Shown here one piece after another: positions 33,898 through 41,362 of a stretch of 64,000 nucleotides of DNA; the first letter of the stretch is position 1; each line of letters begins with the position of its first letter. The stretch is from an uncultured eubacterium 1-6. GTDB lineage: Bacteria; Bacillota; Clostridia; Lachnospirales; Lachnospiraceae. The DNA lies in the NCBI GenBank assembly GCA_903789595.1, contig CAIFEZ010000002.1, forward strand, positions 7,109 to 71,108, in the 5' to 3' direction. Below the pieces are notes generated by a model, which was given only the letters and a program-made list of their open reading frames with translations, was not told the origin of the DNA and searched no databases. A program made the position numbers and the translations under genes.

Positions 33898-34879
33898 CTT
33901 TGTCTGCCTCCCATTCCGGTGTGTACTGGAAACATTTTGCGTAATGTCCTGCCTCAACGTTGACAATCCAGGGATCATGCTCCGCGCAGGCCGCTCTCTT
34001 CTCTGTGCACCTTTCGCAGAAGCTGCAGCCCGACGGAAGATTGGAAGGATCGCAGACCATGCCGGGAATTACATGCAAACGCTCTACCTCTTTATCAAGG
34101 CTCGGGATGGACTGATACAGTGCCTTTGTATAGGGATGCTTCGGATTGTCGAATACCTGCTCTGTCGTGCCGTATTCCACAATTTCTCCCGCATACATCA
34201 CGGCACAGTGATCACACATCTCCGCCACAACACCCAGATCATGGGTGATCAGGATCATGGAGGTTCCCTTTTCCTTTTGAAGCTTCCGCATCATATCCAG
34301 AATCTGTGCCTGAATGGTTACGTCCAGCGCTGTAGTCGGCTCATCTGCGATCAGAAGATCCGGTTCGCAGGCCAGTGCAATGGCGATAACGATTCTCTGT
34401 TTCATGCCACCGGAAAACTGATGCGGATATTCCTTGTACCGCTCCGGGACGATGCCAACCATCGCCAGCATCTCCTGCGCCCGCTTCAATGCCTCTGCCT
34501 TGGAGCAGTTGTCATGCAGCTCTACAACCTCGGCGATCTGATCGCCGACGGTCTTTACCGGATTGAGTGCCGTCATCGGATCCTGGAAGATCATGGAAAT
34601 CTTCTTGCCGCGAATGGACCGCATGTCCTTCTCCGAGCACTCCATCAGGTCTTTCCCTTCAAAAAAGATGTTGCCCTGAATGACGTGACCTACCTTCGGC
34701 GGCAGAAGCCGCATGATTCCAAGCGCCGTCGTGGTCTTTCCGGCGCCGGTCTCTCCGACAAGACCGAGGATTTCTCCCTTTTCCAGAGAAAGGTTGATTT
34801 TATTTACAGCCTCAACGACTTCCTCATCTGTTTCGTAATGTATTACAAGATCTTTGATATCTAATATTCTCTCGCCCAT
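33890..34879 (-). CDS. Opp/Dpp-type ABC transporter ATP-binding protein (OppD-like)
   Basis: A 329-residue ATPase partner. Walker A is GETGAGKTT, the signature is [16 protein letters not shown], Walker B is LLIADEP, and the H-loop is LITHDLGVV. The C-terminal HPY domain has clustered Cys ([14 protein letters not shown]), a pattern seen in relatives that bind an Fe-S cluster. GGAGAAGG precedes the ATG. It overlaps the next ATPase gene by 8 bp and follows the permease gene by 13 bp. Confidence 0.95.
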   Translation of the reverse strand: MGERILDIKDLVIHYETDEEVVEAVNKINLSLEKGEILGLVGETGAGKTTTALGIMRLLPPKVGHVIQGNIFFEGKDLMECSEKDMRSIRGKKISMIFQDPMTALNPVKTVGDQIAEVVELHDNCSKAEALKRAQEMLAMVGIVPERYKEYPHQFSGGMKQRIVIAIALACEPDLLIADEPTTALDVTIQAQILDMMRKLQKEKGTSMILITHDLGVVAEMCDHCAVMYAGEIVEYGTTEQVFDNPKHPYTKALYQSIPSLDKEVERLHVIPGMVCDPSNLPSGCSFCERCTEKRAACAEHDPWIVNVEAGHYAKCFQYTPEWEADKDE

Positions 34880-34892
34880 TTCCGCCTTCTCC

Positions 34893-35801
34893 TTAATTCA
34901 TCTTCGGGTCAAACGCGTCGCGGAGACCATCGCCCATCAGGTTGAATGCAAAGCAGGTAATCATGATCATCAGCGCCGGGAAGAACATCATATAAGGCGC
35001 GGAGGTCAGATAGGATTTACCGTCATTCAGAATCAGTCCCCATTCCGGTGTAGGAGCGGCAAGGCCGACGCCGATGTAGCTCATCGATGACATCATCATG
35101 ATTGAAACCGCAAGGAATCCGACAAAGAAGATAACCATGATTCCGGCCGCGTTCGGAATCATGTGCTTCATGATCAGCTGGAACTTGCTGCACCCGATCG
35201 CCTCTGAGGATTCGATATAGTCATTTCCACGGACACGGAGGATCGCGGCACGGTTGTTGCGGGCCATGGTGGGCATAGAAGCAAACATGATGGCTGCGAC
35301 CAGCTGCGGAATTCCGTTCCCGAGGACGGCCACGATGCACATTGCCATCATGATCATCGGAATAGCCTGGAAGATATCCATGATTCGCATGATAATGGTA
35401 TCCACCTTACCGCCGAAATATCCGGCGATAATTCCGAGAAGTCCGCCGCTGAACAGCGCCGCCAGCGTGCAGAAAACAGCGATCAGCAGAGAATATCTTG
35501 CGCCATAGATGCATCGGCTGAAGATATCGCGGCCGAACTGATCCGTTCCGAACAGATGCGCGGCACTCGGCTTCTGCATCATCGCCGCGTAATCCTGTGA
35601 CTGATAATTATACGGAGCAATAAGCGGCGCAAAGATTGCAATCAGAATCAATACCGCAACGATAATCAATCCGACAAGCGCAGTCGGATTCCGGCGGAAC
35701 CGCTTCCACGCCTCATAACTCGGAGTAATCTGTCTCGGTTTTTTTCTCTTCGCGTTTTTTCTCTCAATTTTCTCCATCGCGGGAGTATGCATTTTTGCCA
35801 T
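34893..35801 (-). CDS. Opp/Dpp-type ABC transporter permease (OppC-like)
   Basis: A 302-residue inner-membrane permease. It has an OppC_N helix (FRRNPTALVGLIIVAVLIL), the loop HLFGTDQFGRDIFSR and the EAA coupling loop region (IESSEAIGCSKFQLIMKHMIPN). There are about six membrane segments. AGGGAGG lies before the ATG, with an in-frame ATG 9 nt later. It forms the translocation channel with the neighbouring permease. Confidence 0.95.
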   Translation of the reverse strand: MAKMHTPAMEKIERKNAKRKKPRQITPSYEAWKRFRRNPTALVGLIIVAVLILIAIFAPLIAPYNYQSQDYAAMMQKPSAAHLFGTDQFGRDIFSRCIYGARYSLLIAVFCTLAALFSGGLLGIIAGYFGGKVDTIIMRIMDIFQAIPMIMMAMCIVAVLGNGIPQLVAAIMFASMPTMARNNRAAILRVRGNDYIESSEAIGCSKFQLIMKHMIPNAAGIMVIFFVGFLAVSIMMMSSMSYIGVGLAAPTPEWGLILNDGKSYLTSAPYMMFFPALMIMITCFAFNLMGDGLRDAFDPKMN

Positions 35802-35816
35802 TTTATCCGCCTCCCT

Positions 35817-36785
35817 TTATGCAGCTGCCGGCTTTGCTTTCTTCTGCTTTTTGCCGCCGGCGATAATCGTGGTTTTCAGTCTCGGGTCAATCAGTACAAA
35901 TGCAATGTCAACCAGCAGGTTGATTACAACGAGTACAATGGCAATTATCAGAGCGCCGCCCAGAATAGACGGGTAATTACGCTGTGTGATAGAGTCTACG
36001 ATGTACTTGCCGACACCCGGAACGCCGAATACGGTCTCGACAACCATTCCGCCTCCGATGGAATTTCCGAGAGAAGTTCCGACAGACTGTGCAACCGGAA
36101 TCATGGCGTTGCGGAGTGCATGATGATAGGTGATGTTGTGCTCGGTCTGTCCCTTGGCTCTCGCCGTCCGGATGTAGTCCTCACCAAGGACCTCCAGCAT
36201 GGAAGAACGGGTGATTCGCGTGTAGTTTGCAATCGACGGAAGGCCGATACAGAGCATCGGCATGATATACCCCAGCGGATTTTCGATTCCCGAGGTTGGC
36301 AGCACGTGCAGCTTTACCGCGAATACAAGGATCAGCACAAGTCCGACGACGAACTCAGGCACCGACTGGAAGAACATCGATATGACCAGAACAAGCGAAT
36401 CGATCCAGGTATACTTTTTCAGGGCGGAGATGATACCTAGTAAAATACCCAGAAAAGCTCCGATCGCAACCGCCCCCAGTGTGATGATTCCGGATGTCTT
36501 CAGTCTCGGAAGAATCTCCTTGAGAACCGGTTCGCCGGTCCGGTAGGAATTTCCAAAATCCCCGTGACACACACCGCCGATATACCGCACATACTGTACC
36601 AGTACGGGGTCATTCAGTCCCAGTTCCTCTCTTTTTTCTTCGATCTGCTCCTGCGTGGCATTGTTGCCCAGAATCTGTCTGGCCGGATCACCGGGAGTGA
36701 CTGTCTTCAGCGCAAAAATGATCGCCGACACGCCAAGCATAATCGGAATGAGAAGAAGAATTCGTTTAATAATATATTTGAACAT
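35817..36785 (-). CDS. Opp/Dpp-type ABC transporter permease (OppB-like)
   Basis: A 322-residue permease starting MFKYIIKRILLLIPIMLGVS, the standard OppB/DppB N-terminus. GDPARQILG follows, and the EAA loop is in YIRTARAKGQTEHNITYHHALRNAMIP. Six membrane segments are expected. The start at 36785 has AGGGAGA upstream; the longer frame to 36860 runs through the terminator-like hairpin and is rejected. It is 163 bp after the binding-protein gene. Confidence 0.95.
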   Translation of the reverse strand: MFKYIIKRILLLIPIMLGVSAIIFALKTVTPGDPARQILGNNATQEQIEEKREELGLNDPVLVQYVRYIGGVCHGDFGNSYRTGEPVLKEILPRLKTSGIITLGAVAIGAFLGILLGIISALKKYTWIDSLVLVISMFFQSVPEFVVGLVLILVFAVKLHVLPTSGIENPLGYIMPMLCIGLPSIANYTRITRSSMLEVLGEDYIRTARAKGQTEHNITYHHALRNAMIPVAQSVGTSLGNSIGGGMVVETVFGVPGVGKYIVDSITQRNYPSILGGALIIAIVLVVINLLVDIAFVLIDPRLKTTIIAGGKKQKKAKPAAA

Positions 36786-36829
36786 AATTTTTCTCCCTGT
36801 TTGATAAAGGTGAACCCTGTTTTTCTTTG

Positions 36830-36869
36830 AAAAAGAGCGCCGTGAAGGGGATCCCTCCATGGCGCTCTT
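36830..36869 (-). terminator. Hairpin with T-run between binding-protein and permease genes
   Basis: On the minus strand AAGAGCGCC and GGCGCTCTT form a perfect 9-bp stem with further pairing in the loop, followed by five T. A partial terminator here would let the binding protein be made in excess over the permease, a common arrangement in ABC importer operons. Confidence 0.7.
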
Positions 36870-36948
36870 ACCTTGATTCCTATGGAAGATTCAACTCTGA
36901 ATGGATCTATGTATTCAGTGAATCTGCGCAGCCTGTACAGGCAGGCTC

Positions 36949-38628
36949 TTACTCAGCCTCATAGAAGTTGGTGGCATCCAGGAAACCGCGCTCTCTGGTC
37001 GTATATCCCTTCAGATTCTTTGCCAGGATCGACGCCTTCATCTCCGGATAGAGATTGGAAACGATGCACTGATCCTTCATCGTCTTCTCAAGCGCTCCCG
37101 CCTCTTCCTTTGCTTTTGCGGTATCGGTCTCCTGGATCAGCTGTGTGATGGCAGAATCAATCTCCGGAGTAGTCGTCTTTGGTCCGCCGATGACGAAACC
37201 GGAATCGATGGTTGCCTGCTGCATGAAGCACAGAAGGGTCGGATATCTCTCAGCGGTGTACTCGCCGACCATGATGATATCATAGTTCCCGCCAAATGCA
37301 TCCTGTACAAAGGTCGGTGTGTCCGTGATGTTGATCTTCAGTGTAATGCCGATCTTGGAAAGATTCTCCTGCATAACAGTGTAAATCGGATTTACATCCT
37401 GAAGGCCGATAGCTGTCAGCTCCACGGAACCGTCCGTCGCAATGCCGGCATCCTCAAGAATCTTCTTCGCTCCGTCGACATCAACGGCTCTCTCTTCTGC
37501 TGTATAGGTCTGGTTGTAATATGGGCTGTCATCCTCGAAATAGCCGAGTGCCGGTTTGCCGAATCCTGCGGTTCCGACCTGCGCGATCGCGTCGAAATCA
37601 AGCGCCTTGTCAATTGCCTGGCGAAGTGCCAGTTCCTTGGTCGGATGGGAATCGGTCATATTGTACCAGAGATGCGCCACCTGTCCGAAGGTATATACGC
37701 AGGTCTGTACCGCATCGTTATCTTTGAAGGTTGCCGCCTGCGATACCGGCATGTCGTATGCTACCTGCGCGTCACCGGACTCAACAGCCATCTCGCGGGC
37801 TGCCGCATCGTTGGTGAAGGTAAAGGTAATGGTCTTGTAGTACCCCTTGTAATCCTTGTTCCAGTAGTTGTCGTTTCTCTCAAGCACAATGTTCTGCCCC
37901 TGATTCCAGGATTTGAATTTGTACTTGCCGCATCCCATCACCGGATTCTTGCAGGCCGCTTCCAGTCCGCCGGCCGCGTTTACCTCATCCTCGCTGACGA
38001 TTCCGAAGTTCGTCATCGTCATCATCTCCAGCATGGCCGGAGCAGCAATGTTGTACTCGATCGTAACCTTGTTGTCTGCGTCCTTCGTGGCTCCGACCAG
38101 GAAGCGTCCAGTATCCGAGGTTGCCGAAGCGGTCTTCCATACGTTTACGGAATATACGACGTCATCCGCTGTCAGCGGAGATCCGTCCGTCATGGTCACG
38201 CCGTCGCGAAGTGTAAACTGCAAATGCGTGCCGTCCGTCCAGTTCCACTCTGTAGCAAGCTCCGGGATAATATCGCCGGTTTTCTGATCCTTTGCAACCA
38301 GCGTATCCAGAATCGCGCCGCTCACGATCTGTTCCTCATTCTCCGTGGTACCGTTTCCGGCTCCCCAAATAGCGGAAGGCTCCGAAGCAAGCCCAATGGT
38401 GATATTCTTGTCTGTCACCTCAGTATTCGCCGGGTCTGTGTTCGCTGTCATAACACCAGCCGCCTGCGCGTTAGCATCCGCCTGCGCCTGACCGGATGTC
38501 GCCACAACCGCATTCGAGCTTGCGGCAGCTCCGTTTGAAGATGTATCAGACGCCTTGCTTCCACACCCCGCCATGGAAATCGCCATTACTCCCGCGAGTC
38601 CCATTGTTACCATTTTTCTGAGTTTCAT
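36949..38628 (-). CDS. ABC transporter substrate-binding lipoprotein, family 5 (OppA/DppA-like)
   Basis: A 559-residue extracellular binding protein with lipoprotein signal (GLAGVMAISMAGC, lipobox SMAGC) and a Ser/Ala-rich linker. SBP_bac_5 text is clear: QFTLRDGVTMTDGSPLTADDVVYS and LRQAIDKALDFDAIAQVGTAG. It closely resembles the orphan binding protein at 9023-10708 over most of its length (for example DEVNAAGG..A..NPVMGCGKY in both). Ligands of the family range from peptides to oligosaccharides and glycosides; here a glycoside is inferred from context. First gene of the importer operon, with GGAGGAG before the ATG and a structured leader. Confidence 0.94.
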   Translation of the reverse strand: MKLRKMVTMGLAGVMAISMAGCGSKASDTSSNGAAASSNAVVATSGQAQADANAQAAGVMTANTDPANTEVTDKNITIGLASEPSAIWGAGNGTTENEEQIVSGAILDTLVAKDQKTGDIIPELATEWNWTDGTHLQFTLRDGVTMTDGSPLTADDVVYSVNVWKTASATSDTGRFLVGATKDADNKVTIEYNIAAPAMLEMMTMTNFGIVSEDEVNAAGGLEAACKNPVMGCGKYKFKSWNQGQNIVLERNDNYWNKDYKGYYKTITFTFTNDAAAREMAVESGDAQVAYDMPVSQAATFKDNDAVQTCVYTFGQVAHLWYNMTDSHPTKELALRQAIDKALDFDAIAQVGTAGFGKPALGYFEDDSPYYNQTYTAEERAVDVDGAKKILEDAGIATDGSVELTAIGLQDVNPIYTVMQENLSKIGITLKINITDTPTFVQDAFGGNYDIIMVGEYTAERYPTLLCFMQQATIDSGFVIGGPKTTTPEIDSAITQLIQETDTAKAKEEAGALEKTMKDQCIVSNLYPEMKASILAKNLKGYTTRERGFLDATNFYEAE

Positions 38629-38642
38629 TATTCTCCTCCTTT

Positions 38643-38687
38643 AATGATCATAGAAAAATAGTTGTTACCTCTCCAACTGTGATCATT
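38643..38687 (-). promoter_or_regulatory. Inverted repeat in the leader of the ABC importer operon
   Basis: AATGATCA and TGATCATT are perfect 8-bp arms enclosing a second AGTTG/CAACT pairing. The element ends within about 15 bp of the binding-protein start codon, so it could be an operator or a hairpin affecting translation. Further upstream on the minus strand TTGACC and TATATG, 18 bp apart (about 38755-38784), are a possible promoter. Confidence 0.45.
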
Positions 38688-38786
38688 GTATCAGGCGTGC
38701 AGCTCTTTATATTCTCCGTAGCTTGTTCTTTTTATATCTAAAAATGACTTCATATATGCCTTCGTCTGAAAAGAGGTCAAAATATG

Positions 38787-38826
38787 ACAGGTCAGGTGAC
38801 CCTTTTTGTCTACTCACCTGACCTGT
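38787..38826 (-). terminator. Perfect 13-bp hairpin after AraC-GH39 copy 2
   Basis: ACAGGTCAGGTGA and TCACCTGACCTGT are perfect arms with a 14-nt loop, 84 bp after the regulator's stop. The following minus-strand bases CATATTTTGACC are T-rich but not a classical T-run, so this may be a terminator or an operator. Confidence 0.5.
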
Positions 38827-38909
38827 TCTGCAACCGAAGCTTCTCACCCGGCAGTCTGATTTACCGGACGGCATTGCCGCTTCCTTCTTATCTTATTTTT
38901 TCTTACTTT

Positions 38910-41327
38910 TTATCTTACTTTATGAATCCGGATGACGGCAATTTCATTCGGCTGAAGCTGTTCTTCAATCATGAGAACGCCGCCGATCGCCTCGGTTTTC
39001 CGGATCGTCATATTGGGCTCACAGGCCCGGCGGAAATACTTAATGTCATTCCGGGACGGTTCCTTCTCAAAATCCAGTTCCTCCCAGATTCTAAGTACGC
39101 TTCCATAATCATCATTGATCCGGTAAAGCTTAACCGAGTATTCTCCGTCCGTAGCGTCCGCAATCCGGATCCGGATATTCATTTTTTTCCGTCCTTCGTA
39201 GTATTTCCACATGTTTGAACGGTCCAGTCCGGTTTCATTTGTCAGATAATAATTGTAATTCAGCCGCTGCTGGTTATGACAGATCACCGCATAATTATCG
39301 TGCAGGTCCGATGTCACCAGGTAGTTCGCGGTCTTCCCCAGGTAATACGGAAACAGCCGGTGGTTCATGAAATCAAAGGCAAAAGCAGCCGGCTTCATGA
39401 TTCCGTCATTTGTCATCAGGCCCGTGCCGCCGAATAACAGTTCCGATGTATCAAAATAATTAAAGACACGGTCGCTTCCCGCTCCATATCCCATCTCGTC
39501 CACCAGACCGTAGATATCGATGATGTTTTTTATGATATACGCGCCCTTAAAGGTCGTGTCGTTGATATAGTTCCGGACGCTTGGTGTCAGATTCCAGTCA
39601 TTCACATAGACTGGGACATCTGTAAAACCAGCTTCCCGGATCAGCTTTTTCTCCCGGGTCAGCATATGCAGCAGGGCCTCGTTGTCTGTCGACCTCTTGG
39701 CAAACTCATCAAGGCCATCCCCGCCCCTCTCATATCCGTAATACATGATGGAGATAAAGTCCGGTCTGCCCTCGTCCTGATTCCACCGTTTCAAAAAATC
39801 AGCTCTTGGCTCGGCACCGACATCCATCCGGATACTGTATCCTCCGAACTGAATCTTCTCGTTGCACGCCTTGATCAGTCTGCGGGTAACCCGGAACTTC
39901 TCCAGGTAAACATCGTTATACTTCCCGGGTTCCCTTCTCCAGTCCTCATCGAACCAAAGCTCCATCTTCCAGTCATCCAGCGCATCCTGACCGTACCGGT
40001 TCGACAGATGCCGGAGAAAAGCCCGCATCAGCCTCTCCCACATCTCGATGGTCTCATGGCCTGTCCACCCGCTCTCGTCTGTCGCAGGGCTGACTCTTCC
40101 AATCTCATAATGGAGCACGTCCGGTTTCATACCCAGTTCGATAAAAGGCTTCATCCCCTGCTCCAGAATAAAATCGAGGATCGAGTCGATCTGGCTGAAA
40201 TGAAAATCTCCCTCCTGCGTCGGATCGATATAAAGCTCTCTGGAAAAGATATTCCAGAACCGCACATATTCAAACCCGAGTGCCTGATGCAGCAGCAGAA
40301 GCTGTTCCCGAACCGCCGAATTCAACATGGATGCGGCGGACCCGATATTGATGATCTTGTCCCAGTACATCTGCAGCGGCTCACTCTTCTGTGCGGAAAA
40401 TTCACCGAAAATGATCGCTGCATGTGTGTCGTCTGTGTCTTTATCCGGTTTTTCAATCAGGACCTGCTCCAATCTCTTTTCAAGAGCCTTCCAACGCGCT
40501 TCATTTTCTCTCTTTTGCCCCGAGGGCAGGGACTTCTTCCGAAACTCTGACGGCGTCACACCATATGCTTTTTTGAAGTCCTTATTAAAAAGCGCCGCTG
40601 AAGTAAATCCGTTATTATACGCGATTCTTGTGATCGGCGCGTCCGTGTAGAGCAGATCGTCCGCCGCATGATACACTCTGACATTGGTCAGATAGCTCGC
40701 GAAGCTCATACCATAATTCTTCTTAAAGAATCTCGAAAGATAGCCGTTTGACAGGAACAACTTCTCGGACAGGTCCTTCATGCTGATCGCCTGATCATAA
40801 TTTGCGTAAATATAGTTGTTGATCTGCTGCAGCCGCTCCTCATAGCGGTCGCCTTCTTCCGCATCCGCGCCAGCATCGCTTCCGGCCTGTATCATAAAGT
40901 TTGCAGTCAGATTATTCAAAATCGCATAACAGTCACTCAGATAGCTGAAGCTTGACGAATTCTCTCCGGTCTCGATATAGTGGTTCAACATTCTGCGGAG
41001 AAGAACCCTGAGATCTTCATAGCGTCCATTTTCGGACACGGAAGAATCGCACCAGAAAATCACGTCGTGCGTCTGCATCGTCTCGGAGATCAACGAGGTA
41101 TCAATCAGCTGAATCATGAAGAGTACCTCTCCGGCGGAACGGAGCACGTGCCGTTTGTTGGCATTCACGATCAGAATATCTTCTTTTTTCATATGCGAGA
41201 TCTTATTCTCAACACTGACCTCCAGACTGCCCTCCAGCACAAAGATCAGCACGATCTCCTGTCGGAAATTCTCTACTCCATTTGCCTGATCATATACTTC
41301 CGTTCTGAATTTTTCTTTTCCGATCAT
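38910..41327 (-). CDS. AraC-family regulator fused to a GH39-like domain (copy 2)
   Basis: An 805-residue protein: cupin-like sensor (residues about 15-90), AraC double HTH (ISMKDLSEKLFLSNGYLSRF, then ITRIAYNNGFTSAALFNKDF and GVTPSEFRK) at about 180-285, and a GH39-like half from about 350. The acid/base place reads KMELWFDEDW instead of WNEP, and the nucleophile place reads VYVNDWNLT, with Asp for Glu. Both catalytic residues of GH39 are therefore altered and sugar sensing is more likely than hydrolysis. The start at 41327 follows TAGGAG; a GTG at 41366 is an upstream alternative. The GH106-like hydrolase and MATE genes lie upstream on the same strand, the ABC importer downstream. Confidence 0.9.
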   Translation of the reverse strand: MIGKEKFRTEVYDQANGVENFRQEIVLIFVLEGSLEVSVENKISHMKKEDILIVNANKRHVLRSAGEVLFMIQLIDTSLISETMQTHDVIFWCDSSVSENGRYEDLRVLLRRMLNHYIETGENSSSFSYLSDCYAILNNLTANFMIQAGSDAGADAEEGDRYEERLQQINNYIYANYDQAISMKDLSEKLFLSNGYLSRFFKKNYGMSFASYLTNVRVYHAADDLLYTDAPITRIAYNNGFTSAALFNKDFKKAYGVTPSEFRKKSLPSGQKRENEARWKALEKRLEQVLIEKPDKDTDDTHAAIIFGEFSAQKSEPLQMYWDKIINIGSAASMLNSAVREQLLLLHQALGFEYVRFWNIFSRELYIDPTQEGDFHFSQIDSILDFILEQGMKPFIELGMKPDVLHYEIGRVSPATDESGWTGHETIEMWERLMRAFLRHLSNRYGQDALDDWKMELWFDEDWRREPGKYNDVYLEKFRVTRRLIKACNEKIQFGGYSIRMDVGAEPRADFLKRWNQDEGRPDFISIMYYGYERGGDGLDEFAKRSTDNEALLHMLTREKKLIREAGFTDVPVYVNDWNLTPSVRNYINDTTFKGAYIIKNIIDIYGLVDEMGYGAGSDRVFNYFDTSELLFGGTGLMTNDGIMKPAAFAFDFMNHRLFPYYLGKTANYLVTSDLHDNYAVICHNQQRLNYNYYLTNETGLDRSNMWKYYEGRKKMNIRIRIADATDGEYSVKLYRINDDYGSVLRIWEELDFEKEPSRNDIKYFRRACEPNMTIRKTEAIGGVLMIEEQLQPNEIAVIRIHKVR

Positions 41328-41362
41328 TGTCCTCTGTTCTCCTAAAACAAATGAAATACAAT

